A stretch of DNA of 64,000 bases from Nonomuraea harbinensis (GTDB taxonomy: Bacteria > Actinomycetota > Actinomycetes > Streptosporangiales > Streptosporangiaceae): assembly GCF_019396385.1 (NCBI RefSeq), contig NZ_JAHKRN010000041.1:16161-80160 (forward strand), in the 5' to 3' direction. The notes beneath the pieces are model-generated. The model was not told the DNA's origin. It saw only the letters and a program-made list of their open reading frames with translations, and made no database searches. Shown piece after piece: positions 7,891 to 15,881 of this stretch (within the stretch, counting starts at the first letter, position 1; each line of letters starts with the position of its first letter). Both the position numbers and the translations under genes were made by a program.

Positions 7891-9111
7891 TCAGGCCCCC
7901 ACGAGGTGGACCTCGGGGACGTACAGGATCCAGCGGCCGCCCGCCTCCCGGAAGGCGGTCTCCTTCGCCATGATCTCCTCCGCGTGGTTCCAGGCGAGCA
8001 GCAGCGCGTAGTCGGGGTACGGGTCGGCGAACGCCTCGGGCCCGCGCACCGGGATGTGGGAGCCGGGCGTGAGCCTGCCCTGCTTCGCGGGCGTCGTGTC
8101 GCAGACGAACGCCACCAGGTCCGGGCCGATGCCGCAGTAGTTGAGCACGGTGGCGCTCTTGGCGGTCGCGCCGTACCCGTAGACGCGGGCGCCCTGTTCG
8201 CGCAGGCCCGTCAGCAGCGCCACCAGGTCGTCGCGGTTGGCGGCGACCCGGGCCGCGAAGTCGCGCAGCGTCGCCGGTTCGGTCAGCCCCCGGGCCTCCT
8301 CCTCCGCCAGCAGGGCGGCCACCGCCGGGGCAGGGGTCCGCGCGCCGCGCCTGGCCAGCGTGTACCGGACCTCGCCGCCGTGCACCGGCAGCCGTTCCAC
8401 GTCCACCAGCTCGAACCCGTGGCGGCGGGCCATGGCTCGGACGGAGGCGGCGCAGAAGAAGTAGAAGTGCTCGTCATAGATCTGGTCGAAGGAGCGGCGC
8501 GTCACGATGTCGCCGAGGTAGGGGTCCTCGAAGACCAGCACGCCCCCGGGGCGCAGCAGCGCGCCGGCCCCGCTCAGGATGGAGTCCACGTAAGGGATGT
8601 GGCAGAGCGTGTTGGCCGCGTAGATCACGTCGGCGGGCCCGTCCTCGGCGCGGACGGCAGCGGCGACGCCGGCCTCGAAGAAGTCCTTGCGCACGCGCAC
8701 GCCCCGGGCCGCCGCCAGGTCGGCCACCCCGCCGGACGGCTCGACGCCGAGATGCCGGACCCCGGCGTCGGCGACGGTCTTGAGCATGGTCCCGTCGTTG
8801 CAGCCCAGCTCGACCACGAACGGGTCAGGACCGGCCAGCTCGGTGGCGAGCAGCCGCTTCGCCACGCCCTCGAAGTGCTCGCGCATCACCGCCGACCCCG
8901 AGGAGAGGTACGGATAGCTCTCGTGGAACATCCGCTCCCTCGGCACCTCTTCGAGGAGCTGGGCCATCGAGCAGTCCTCACAGACCCCCACGGCCAGGTG
9001 GAAGAAGAACTCGGGCGCCGGGTCACCGGGGAGGACGAAGTGGTCGGAGAGCGGCTGCCTCCCGAAGTCGGCGAACCGGTGCAGCTTTCCTGAACAGACG
9101 CGGCACTCCAT
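7891..9111 (-). CDS. NDP-hexose C-3 methyltransferase (TylCIII/EvaC/TcaB9 family)
   Basis: SAM-dependent sugar C-methyltransferase, about 406 residues, with three parts. There is an N-terminal zinc finger (ECRVCSG and CEDC), a central Rossmann SAM fold (VELGCNDGTML, about 100-110), and a C-terminal domain that holds the nucleotide sugar (GYGATAKS). Residues matching the TcaB9 active site are present: His 171 (LCHIP) and Tyr 212, Glu 214, His 215 (YDEH). I chose the ATG at 9111 because the preceding bases GGAGGAG form its ribosome site; an ATG at 9123 would add four residues. A C-3 methyltransferase beside an EvaB-type aminotransferase is the mark of branched amino sugars such as eremosamine, vancosamine and their nitro derivatives. 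Confidence 0.9.
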   Translation of the reverse strand: MECRVCSGKLHRFADFGRQPLSDHFVLPGDPAPEFFFHLAVGVCEDCSMAQLLEEVPRERMFHESYPYLSSGSAVMREHFEGVAKRLLATELAGPDPFVVELGCNDGTMLKTVADAGVRHLGVEPSGGVADLAAARGVRVRKDFFEAGVAAAVRAEDGPADVIYAANTLCHIPYVDSILSGAGALLRPGGVLVFEDPYLGDIVTRRSFDQIYDEHFYFFCAASVRAMARRHGFELVDVERLPVHGGEVRYTLARRGARTPAPAVAALLAEEEARGLTEPATLRDFAARVAANRDDLVALLTGLREQGARVYGYGATAKSATVLNYCGIGPDLVAFVCDTTPAKQGRLTPGSHIPVRGPEAFADPYPDYALLLAWNHAEEIMAKETAFREAGGRWILYVPEVHLVGA

Positions 9112-9129
9112 GCGCTCCTCCATGATCGT

Positions 9130-9723
9130 TCAGCCCTCGGGATGGCGGTAGCGCACCCACACGTCCCCGGTCTGCACGTAACCGGTGAGCCGGATCAGGA
9201 CACCGTCGTGCGCGAGCGGCACGGGCGGGCGGTTGAAGACCGCGCCCATCCAGCGCCGTACGACTCCTTCCTCACGGACCAGCCAGCCGCGCGGCAGGAT
9301 GACGACCACGTCGCCGAACCAGGAGGTGATCTCCACGTCGAGCACGATCTCCCGGTGCGGGCAGTCGGCCATGGTGAAGTCGATCTTCACGGTGCCGAAG
9401 CGGCCCGCCTTGGCGCTGATGTACGGGGGCACCGACCAGCGTCCGTGGCGCACGACCTTGCCGCTGCGGGTGTGCAACTCCAGCCCGCCGGTGGTGGGGA
9501 CGGACAGCGGCATCGTGGGACTGACCGGGACCGGCAGGCCGATCTGCGGCAGGTCCGCCACCAGCGCTTCCAGCTGTCCACGGGTGATGGCGGTGTAGGC
9601 GCGGTCGACCCGCTCGTTGAGCTCTTCGAGGGTGATGCGTCCCTCGCCGACCGCGACGCGGAGCATCTCGGCCACTCTCTCACGATCCTGGTCGCTTGCT
9701 CGCATGTCCGGCTGCTCGGTCAT
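9130..9723 (-). CDS. DUF1707 SHOCT-like domain protein
   Basis: About 197 residues. The N-terminal 50 contain the DUF1707 pattern (MRASDQDRERVAEMLR, then GRITLEELNERVDRAYTA), a short helical module common in actinobacterial cytoplasmic and membrane proteins. The rest is beta-rich and resembles the DUF2154/LiaF-like toast-rack folds that often follow DUF1707. No transmembrane segment is seen. The ATG at 9723 has AGGG eight bases upstream; a GTG at 9732 is the alternative. It lies just upstream of the C-methyltransferase on the same strand and may share its transcript, but its role in the cluster is unknown. It could be a bystander gene. Confidence 0.78.
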   Translation of the reverse strand: MTEQPDMRASDQDRERVAEMLRVAVGEGRITLEELNERVDRAYTAITRGQLEALVADLPQIGLPVPVSPTMPLSVPTTGGLELHTRSGKVVRHGRWSVPPYISAKAGRFGTVKIDFTMADCPHREIVLDVEITSWFGDVVVILPRGWLVREEGVVRRWMGAVFNRPPVPLAHDGVLIRLTGYVQTGDVWVRYRHPEG

Positions 9724-9765
9724 GGCGTCCACCCTAGAAGGCTATGAAGGGTCTCACCGGCGCAT

Positions 9766-9823
9766 AACCCCTATTTCCCCGAGGCCGGCCCGACAGGGGA
9801 CCGAGGCCGGGCCGGTAGGGGTT
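9766..9823. promoter_or_regulatory. Mirror-image AACCCCTA / TAGGGGTT sites in divergent promoter
   Basis: AACCCCTA at 9766-9773 and its exact reverse complement TAGGGGTT at 9816-9823, 50 bp apart, lie between the DUF1707 gene and the 2,3-dehydratase gene. CAGGGGA at 9794 stands 22 bp before the second copy. The same heptamer family occurs in the other cluster promoters. A shared regulator such as the SARP is a plausible binder; this is pattern-based inference. Confidence 0.45.
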
Positions 9824-9856
9824 GAGCGGCGTCGCCGCGCCGTGACAGGTTCGGCC

Positions 9857-11239
9857 GTGACGGGGGCCAGGGGTGAGGAGGCTGCCATCATCGACGTTCG
9901 CGGCTGGCTGGCGGAGATCGCCGGTCACACCTTCATGCAGGCGACGCGGGTGCCCCTGGACGAGCTGACCGGCTGGCGGGAGGACCCGGAGACGGGCGAC
10001 ATCCGCCACCGGAGCGGGCGGTTCTTCACCGTGGAGGGCCTCGACGTCCGGCATCCCGCGGGGCCGGTGACCTCCTGGACGCAGCCGATCATCAACCAGC
10101 CCGAGGCGGGCATACTCGGCATCCTGCTCAAGCGCGTGGACGGGGTGCCGTACCTGCTGATGCAGGCCAAGAACGAGCCGGGGAACGTCGGCGGGCCGCA
10201 GCTCTCGCCCACCGTGCAGGCCACCAGGAGCAACTACACGCGGGTGCACGAGGGGCGGCGGGTGCCGTACCTCGGCTTCTTCCGCGAGCCGCGCGGCCGG
10301 GTGCTCGTGGACGTGCGCCAGTCCGAACAGGGCGCGTGGTTCTACCGCAAGCGCAACCGCAACATGGTGGTCGAGGTCGCCGCGCACGTGCCGGCGGCCG
10401 AGGGCTTCCGCTGGATGCCGCTGCGGCACGTGCACGAGCTGCTGGCCGTGCCCGACCTGGTGAACATGGACGCCCGTACGGTCCTGGCCTGTCTGCCGCC
10501 CCAGGGCGGCGCGCGGGACGGGGACGAGGGCTTCGGCGCGCTCGTGGCGCGCTCCCGCGTGCCGGGGCGGCGGGCCGCGCACGGCATGGGCGAGATCCTG
10601 AGCTGGCTGAGCGGCCTGCGTTCCACGACCGACATCCAGGCCAGGCCGCTGGCGCTCGGGCGGCTGCGCGGGTGGCGGCGGGCCGGCGGCCGCATCGCGC
10701 ACGACACCGGCAGGTTCTTCGAGGTCATCGGGGTGCGCGTGCGGGCGCATGGGCGCGAGGTCGGCGGCTGGGACCAGCCGATGATCGCGCCCGTCGGCAC
10801 CGGGGTCGTCGCGTTCCTGGTCATGCGGATCGGCGGGGTGCTGCACGCTCTCGCGCACGCGCGCGCCGACCCCGGCTACACCGATGTGGTGGAGCTGGCC
10901 CCGACCGTGCAGTGCACCCCCGGCAACTACGACCACCTGCCGCCGCGCGCCCGGCCGCCGCTGCTGACGGAGGTGCTGGCGGCCCGGCCGGACAGCGTGC
11001 GCTTCGACACGGTGCTGTCGGAGGAGGGCGGCCGCTTCTACCGGGCCCGCAACCGCTACCTCGTGGTGGAGACCGACGAGGACCCGCTGCCCGGCCACCC
11101 GGACTTCCGCTGGCTGGCCCTGCACCAGCTGGACGAGCTGCTGCGGCACAGCTACTACCTCAACGTGGAGGCCCGCACCCTCGTCGCCTGCCTGCACGGC
11201 CTGACGCGCGACGAGCGGCTCACCGCAGCAGCTCGATGA
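9857..11239 (+). CDS. NDP-hexose 2,3-dehydratase (EvaA/TylX3 type)
   Basis: Removes the C-2 hydroxyl of TDP-4-keto-6-deoxyglucose, the first committed step to 2-deoxysugars; about 460 residues. It contains the two tandem PF03559 repeats of this family. The first runs from GWREDPETGDIRHRSGRFF to SPTVQATRSNYT and the second from RIAHDTGRFFEV to APTVQCTPGNYD, each ending in a conserved RNRxxVVE strand. The start is unclear: GTG at 9842 or 9857 lacks a ribosome site, while GAGGAG at 9875-9880 points six bases ahead to an ATC codon at 9887. Its 3' end overlaps the convergent oxidoreductase gene by 20 bases. It is the only plus-strand gene between two minus-strand units. Confidence 0.9.
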   Translation: MTGARGEEAAIIDVRGWLAEIAGHTFMQATRVPLDELTGWREDPETGDIRHRSGRFFTVEGLDVRHPAGPVTSWTQPIINQPEAGILGILLKRVDGVPYLLMQAKNEPGNVGGPQLSPTVQATRSNYTRVHEGRRVPYLGFFREPRGRVLVDVRQSEQGAWFYRKRNRNMVVEVAAHVPAAEGFRWMPLRHVHELLAVPDLVNMDARTVLACLPPQGGARDGDEGFGALVARSRVPGRRAAHGMGEILSWLSGLRSTTDIQARPLALGRLRGWRRAGGRIAHDTGRFFEVIGVRVRAHGREVGGWDQPMIAPVGTGVVAFLVMRIGGVLHALAHARADPGYTDVVELAPTVQCTPGNYDHLPPRARPPLLTEVLAARPDSVRFDTVLSEEGGRFYRARNRYLVVETDEDPLPGHPDFRWLALHQLDELLRHSYYLNVEARTLVACLHGLTRDERLTAAAR

Positions 11240-12065
11240 CCTTGCCGAAGTCCTCCATGGCCGGCTCCATCACGGTGAAGTAGGACAGGCGGAACCTCTC
11301 CCGGTGCTCGCGCACCTGCTCCGCGATCTGCGCGGGCGTCCCCACGAACAGCGTCGGCAGCTCCAGCAGCCGCTCGGGCGGCAGGTCCGGGGCGTAGCGG
11401 CGGACGGTCTCCGCGCCGGCCCGCCGGTCGCGGGTCAGCACCGTGGCCTTGGACAGCACGTTCAGCTCGATCCGCGGAGCGCGCGCCCCCGCCTCGGCCA
11501 GGACGAACTCGACCCGCCGCAGCAGCGTCTCCGCGTCGACCAGCGCCGTCCTGCCGTACTCCGCCCGGTAGGGGGCGCCGGTGAAGCTGACGATCTCGGC
11601 CCTGCGGGCGGCCAGCCGCAGCACCCGGTCGCCGTGGCCGCCGATCATCAGCGGCGGCCCCTTGTGCCGCAGCAGCGTGTCGAGCGTGCCGACCAGCTCT
11701 TCCAGGCGGCGGACGCGCGAGGCGGGGTCGTCGGGCAGGCCCAGGGCCGCGAACTCGGACCTGACGTAGCCGGTGCCGACCCCCAGCTCCAGCCGTCCGC
11801 CGATGAGCCGGTCGGTGGTGGTGACGTCCCTGGCCAGCAGGACGGGGTGGTGGAACGCGGCGTTGAGCACGTACGTCCCGATGACCGCCCGTTCGGTGGC
11901 CTCGGCGGCCAGCGTCGCGCTGGGGAAGGGCGAGAGCAGGTTCAGGTGGTCGGGCACCGCGATGACGTCGTAGCCCAGCGCCTCCGCGCGCCGGCACTTG
12001 GCCGCCCATCCGGCCCCCGAGCAGTCCTCGGTGATCAGGACGACGCCGAACCGCAGAGGGGTCAT
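11220..12065 (-). CDS. LLM-family (F420-type) oxidoreductase
   Basis: Luciferase-like TIM-barrel oxidoreductase, 281 residues. It resembles the F420-dependent MSMEG_2516-like subfamily: DHLNLLSPFPSATLAAEAT near residues 39-57, a strand with HHPVLLARDVTTTDRLIGGR, and GVGTGYVRSEF. Such enzymes move hydride to or from F420H2 or FMN; either a double-bond reduction or a hydroxylation is possible in tailoring. The ATG overlaps the PPTase stop by four bases (ATGA), so it is the second gene of that unit. The 3' end overlaps the convergent 2,3-dehydratase gene. The cofactor cannot be settled from sequence alone. Confidence 0.82.
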   Translation of the reverse strand: MTPLRFGVVLITEDCSGAGWAAKCRRAEALGYDVIAVPDHLNLLSPFPSATLAAEATERAVIGTYVLNAAFHHPVLLARDVTTTDRLIGGRLELGVGTGYVRSEFAALGLPDDPASRVRRLEELVGTLDTLLRHKGPPLMIGGHGDRVLRLAARRAEIVSFTGAPYRAEYGRTALVDAETLLRRVEFVLAEAGARAPRIELNVLSKATVLTRDRRAGAETVRRYAPDLPPERLLELPTLFVGTPAQIAEQVREHRERFRLSYFTVMEPAMEDFGKVIELLR

Positions 12066-12772
12066 CGGGCGGCTCCTTCGGAGCGGCGGGCCTGCCGGGG
12101 CACGGCGGCGGCCCGGGGCTCGATCATGGCGATGGCGGTGAGGAGGAGACCGCGCCCGGCCGTCCACCGGCCGTGGAACCCGGTCAGCGGCCGGCCCTGC
12201 CAGCGCGGCCCCGGCACCATGAGGCGCGCGTGGAACGTGCCGCGCTCCGGGTCCAGCACGATCGCCGCGTCCTGGAAGTCCAGCCAGCGCCTGGCCAGCG
12301 GGAACCACGCCTTGTAGACCGACTCCTTGGTGCTGAACAGCAGGCGGTCCCAGTTGAGGCCCGGGTGCTCGGCGGCCAGGCGGCGCAGCATCTCGCGCTC
12401 CCTGGGCAGGGTCACCGCCTCCTCCACGCCGGACGGCAGCGGGGCGTCGGGCTCGGCGTCGATGCCGACGGTCCCGCCGACGGCGCCGACGGCCGCGGCA
12501 CGGTAGCCGTCGCAGTGGGTGATGCTGCCGATGAGGCCGGCCGGCCAGCGGGGCTCGCCGTAGGTGCCGGTGAGGACGGGCACCGGCGGCAGGTTCAGTC
12601 GTTCCATGGCCTTGCGCACGCAGTGGCGGGCCGTGGTGAACTCCTGGCGCCGTTTGTCGGCAACCTGGCGGACGAGTTCTTCCTCGGCGGGCAGGAGCAC
12701 GGCGTCGGGCGGGTCGCCGAAGGCGTCGTAGGAGTGGATCGTCGCGGGCAGAATCGCTTCGATCACCCGCAT
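12062..12772 (-). CDS. 4'-phosphopantetheinyl transferase (EntD/PptT-like)
   Basis: Activates carrier proteins by transferring phosphopantetheine from CoA to the conserved Ser; about 236 residues. Visible motifs are RHCVRKAME (CoA binding), GSITHC, GIDAEP (metal-binding Asp and Glu) and FSTKESVYKAW, which are the hallmarks of the family. The ATG at 12772 is preceded by GAGGAGGG; a longer start at 12811 looks less likely. It forms a translationally coupled pair with the LLM oxidoreductase. The nearest obvious substrate in the window is the ACP at 429-719. A dedicated PPTase is common in polyketide clusters. Confidence 0.92.
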   Translation of the reverse strand: MRVIEAILPATIHSYDAFGDPPDAVLLPAEEELVRQVADKRRQEFTTARHCVRKAMERLNLPPVPVLTGTYGEPRWPAGLIGSITHCDGYRAAAVGAVGGTVGIDAEPDAPLPSGVEEAVTLPREREMLRRLAAEHPGLNWDRLLFSTKESVYKAWFPLARRWLDFQDAAIVLDPERGTFHARLMVPGPRWQGRPLTGFHGRWTAGRGLLLTAIAMIEPRAAAVPRQARRSEGAAR

Positions 12773-12875
12773 CTCCCTCCTCGCACCCGTCGCCGCGGGA
12801 AACCCGCGCACAGTAACGAAATACCACGATTTCCTGCGGCCCCGAAAGAAGGACCTCCGCCTCTGTCACCGGAAT

Positions 12876-12937
12876 TAGGGGGCTGATAGGGGGGTCTCTG
12901 CCGGGCCCGGCCTTGAAACCCCTACTGCCGCAGGGGG
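12876..12937. promoter_or_regulatory. 11-bp-spaced TAGGGGG direct repeat plus related heptamers
   Basis: In the 282-bp gap between the PPTase and aldo/keto-reductase genes, TAGGGGG occurs at 12876 and again at 12887, exactly 11 bp apart. ACCCCTA follows at 12918 and CAGGGGG at 12931. Two identical heptamers one helical turn apart is the classic SARP operator layout. This is the clearest instance of the motif that recurs in this cluster. Confidence 0.5.
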
Positions 12938-13054
12938 AGTCTGTGGCATAACACATCTCGGGCAAATCACGGCACCTGCTCTACCCGAGTGGTCGTAAAA
13001 TACCGGCGATTCACCGGGAACTGTTCCCGATAATGGACGCATGAAGGGAATTCG

Positions 13055-14032
13055 GTGCGTTACACGAGGCTAGGCCGGATGGGGCCTCTCATCTCGAACA
13101 TCGGGCTCGGCTCGCTGGCTCTGAGCGGCGCCTACGGCAGCGTCGACCCCGCCGAGGCCGAACGGGTGGTCCGCCGGGCGCTCGACGCCGGTGTGACCCT
13201 CCTCGACACGGCCGACTTCTACGCCGCCGGCGAGGTGGAGCGCCTGATCGGCCGGGCCGTCGCCGGGCGGTCCGACGACGTCGTGGTGGCCACCCGCGGC
13301 GGGGCCCGCGTGCGCGGGCCGGAGGAGCCGGTGGAGTTCGACGGCAGGCCCGACTATCTCGAACAGGCCTGCGAGTCCTCGCTCAAGCGCCTCGGCGCCG
13401 ACCACGTCGGGATCTACTACCTCTACTGCCAGGACTCCCGCGTCCCGATCGAGCACAGCATGACCCGCCTGGCCGCCCTGGTGCGGGCCGGCAAGATCCG
13501 CTACATCGGGCTGTCCAACGGCACTCCCGACCAGCTCCGGCGGGCGCACGCCGTGCATCCGGTCACGGCGCTCGCCATCGAGTACTCCCTCTGGGGCACC
13601 TGCGTCGACTCCGCCCTGCTCGCCACGGCGCGCGAGCTGGGCGTGTCCGTCGTGGCCGCCCGCCCGCTCGGCCGCGGCTTCCTCACCGGCCGCATCAGGT
13701 CCGACGACCGCCTGGACCCGGGCGACTGGCGGCGCGCCGACCCCAGGTTCCGGCCCGAGCGGCTCCGGTCGCACGCCGGGCCGCTGCAGCGGCTCGAAGC
13801 CGTGGCGGCGCGGCTCGACCTGGGCTCGGGCCGGCTGGCGCTGGCCTGGCTGCTGTCGCGCGAGGAGCACATCGTGCCGGTCCCCAGCACGCGCGACCAG
13901 GTGCACCTGGAGATGAACATCGCCGCCTCGGCGGTCGAGCTGCCTCCCGAGTCCCGCGAGTGGCTGACGGGGTTGTCTCCCCAGGGCTTCCCCCCCGACA
14001 CCGGCGGCCGGTCGCCCGCTCCCCTGCTCTGA
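13055..14032 (+). CDS. Aldo/keto reductase homologue with altered catalytic tetrad
   Basis: TIM-barrel AKR-fold protein, 325 residues, with GTG start preceded by AAGGGA. AKR family marks are LDTADFYAAGEVERLIG, with the tetrad Asp and Tyr, and GKIRYIGLSNGTPDQLRRA. The tetrad Lys, normally in a VATKGG strand, is Arg (VVATRGG). The tetrad His, normally YYLHR, is Tyr (YYLYCQD). In TDP-sugar pathways AKRs such as EryBII/TylCII act on 3-keto or 2,3-enone intermediates, so a sugar role fits the context. With two of four residues replaced, ordinary carbonyl reduction is doubtful; it may be a rewired reductase or a non-catalytic protein. It diverges from the PPTase gene. Confidence 0.85.
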   Translation: MRYTRLGRMGPLISNIGLGSLALSGAYGSVDPAEAERVVRRALDAGVTLLDTADFYAAGEVERLIGRAVAGRSDDVVVATRGGARVRGPEEPVEFDGRPDYLEQACESSLKRLGADHVGIYYLYCQDSRVPIEHSMTRLAALVRAGKIRYIGLSNGTPDQLRRAHAVHPVTALAIEYSLWGTCVDSALLATARELGVSVVAARPLGRGFLTGRIRSDDRLDPGDWRRADPRFRPERLRSHAGPLQRLEAVAARLDLGSGRLALAWLLSREEHIVPVPSTRDQVHLEMNIAASAVELPPESREWLTGLSPQGFPPDTGGRSPAPLL

Positions 14033-14047
14033 CGCGGGCCGGGCGCC

Positions 14048-14710
14048 TCAGTCGAGGTCGCCCCGGGTGCGCGGCGCGATGAGGGAGGCGGCGAGTGCCT
14101 TGTTGACCGCGTCGATCCGCGAGACCGCGTTGAGCTTGACGAAGATGTTGCGCATGTGGCGCTTCACCGTCGCCTCGGCCAGGCCGAGCTTGCGGGCGAT
14201 CTGGCTGTTGCTCAGCGCGTGCGCCGCGAGCTGGAGCACCTCCAGCTCCTTGTCCGTCAGCGTGGGCGCGGCCGTCGCCTCCACCTGCGCGACGCTGTTG
14301 CGCGAGACGGCGAGCACGATCCTCGTGGGCTCCTCGTGCACGCTGCGCACCGCCGCGATCAGCTCGTGCCGGTGCACGCTCTTGAGCAGGTAGCCGCGGA
14401 TGCCCGCGCCCAGCAGCCGGCTGAGCAGCTGGGGTCCGTCGTACATGCTCAGGATGATGATCCTGGTGTCCGGCGACAGGGTACGGATCCGCGACACGGT
14501 CTCGGTGACCTCGTCTCCGGGGATCTCCACGTCCAGCAGCACGATGTCCGGGCAGGTGTCGGCGATCATGGTCACCGCGGACATGGAGTCGCCCGCCTCG
14601 CCGACGATCCGCATGTCGCCGACGGACTCCAGGATCTCCCGCAGCCCTTCCCTGAACAGGGCGTGGTCGTCCACCAGGGCGATGGTGATGATGAGGTCGT
14701 CAGCCACCAT
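14048..14710 (-). CDS. NarL/LuxR-family response regulator
   Basis: 220-residue response regulator. The receiver domain has acidic pair ALVDDHALF, the phosphoacceptor Asp at about residue 60 (VLLDVEIP) and the conserved Lys in YLLKSVHRHEL. The C-terminal GerE/LuxR HTH is LTDKELEVLQLAAHALSN through VKRHMRNIFVKLNA. The ATG lies inside the last codons of the upstream sensor kinase (11-base overlap), so the two are translated together and form a cognate pair. It is one of three regulatory systems in the cluster. The DNA site is unknown. Confidence 0.93.
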   Translation of the reverse strand: MVADDLIITIALVDDHALFREGLREILESVGDMRIVGEAGDSMSAVTMIADTCPDIVLLDVEIPGDEVTETVSRIRTLSPDTRIIILSMYDGPQLLSRLLGAGIRGYLLKSVHRHELIAAVRSVHEEPTRIVLAVSRNSVAQVEATAAPTLTDKELEVLQLAAHALSNSQIARKLGLAEATVKRHMRNIFVKLNAVSRIDAVNKALAASLIAPRTRGDLD

Positions 14711-15800
14711 CGGGGCCGTCGCTCTGCCTCTTGAGCGGGATGAAAAGCTCGACCAGGCATCCGCCGCGCGGCTCGCTGGAGATCGCGACCCGGCCGCCGA
14801 GCAGCGTGGCCCGCTCCCGCATCGAGGCCAGTCCCACACCGCCGTGCTCGCGGGCGCTCGCCGGGTCGAAGCCCCGCCCGTCGTCCTGCACCGAGGCGAT
14901 CAGCGCGTGGGGGGCGATGTCCACCCGGATGAACAGGGCCGCCGCCTCGGCGTGGGTGAGCGCGTTGCGCGCGGCCTCGCGGATGATGAGGAACGCCTCG
15001 TCGATGCACCTCGGCTCGGCCCACGACTCGTCGCCGTTGACGTCGAGCCCGATGCAGATCCGGTCTTCGTCGACGGTCTCCAGGAAGGCCAGCAGCGACT
15101 TCTCCAGGCTTCCCACGGAGGCGGCGGGGTGCAGCTCGGAGGTGATCTGCCGCAGGTTCTCCATGATCTCCTGTACGGCCTGCTGCACGATCGCGATCTT
15201 GGCCAGGGCCCGCGCCGGGTCGGTGGCGTGGTAGACCTCCGACAGGGCCAGCTGCTGGTGGGCGACGCTGATGCCGTGCCCGATCCGGTCGTGCAGCTCG
15301 CGCGCTATGCGCCGGCGCTCGTCCTCCTGGGCCTGGTGCACCTGGTTGAGCAGGAAGCCGTGGTAGCTCTCCGAGGCCTCGCGGACCCGCCGCGACAGGC
15401 TCTCCTCCATGCCGGTGACCGCCAGCGCCAGCACCTCGGCGGGCGAATCGAAGTCGGCGGCTATTCGCCGGGCGAGATGAGCGACCGCGGTGCCGAAGAA
15501 AAGTGAGCCAGCCTCAAGAGAAGCGGCGGGATGAACCCCTCCCGCCGCGCGCGCGTTCCCGACTTCCCGCGCGTGATGTTTGTAGAGGTTACTTACCTGA
15601 ACCTTTCCGGCGCGTAGCGTAGCGGCCACGTCCTCCAGGATGTACTGCGCGGTCAATAGGGCCTGATGCCGGGCCTGAGAGGCAGTGAAGGCCGCGTTTC
15701 CGGCGGTCAGCAAGGCCGACTCGAATTCGGCCAGGATTTCGTCCCGACAGGCCTCCACGCATCTCGCCGGATCATCGGCCGCCTTGTATTCCCCCTCCAC
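14700..15800 (-). CDS. Soluble HisKA_3 sensor histidine kinase
   Basis: Partner of the response regulator that overlaps its 3' end. About 366 residues when started at the GTG at 15800, which follows GGAGGGG; a GTG at 15845 would add 15 residues without a ribosome site. The phosphoacceptor His lies in ERRRIARELHDRIGHG. The ATPase has an N box (REAARNALTHAEA), DDGRGFD and GVGLASMRERATLLGG. No transmembrane helix is seen, so it must sense a cytoplasmic signal through its N-terminal all-helical region of about 170 residues, which I do not recognise. It sits 81 bp downstream of the ubiA-like gene on the same strand. Confidence 0.9.
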   Translation of the reverse strand: MEGEYKAADDPARCVEACRDEILAEFESALLTAGNAAFTASQARHQALLTAQYILEDVAATLRAGKVQVSNLYKHHAREVGNARAAGGVHPAASLEAGSLFFGTAVAHLARRIAADFDSPAEVLALAVTGMEESLSRRVREASESYHGFLLNQVHQAQEDERRRIARELHDRIGHGISVAHQQLALSEVYHATDPARALAKIAIVQQAVQEIMENLRQITSELHPAASVGSLEKSLLAFLETVDEDRICIGLDVNGDESWAEPRCIDEAFLIIREAARNALTHAEAAALFIRVDIAPHALIASVQDDGRGFDPASAREHGGVGLASMRERATLLGGRVAISSEPRGGCLVELFIPLKRQSDGPDGG

Positions 15801-15881
15801 TGACGTCCCCTCCGCCCGTGGGCCGAGTACAAGCACGCCTTCCACTATCGATCATCCGAGTGATGTGCGCAACATTTATCG

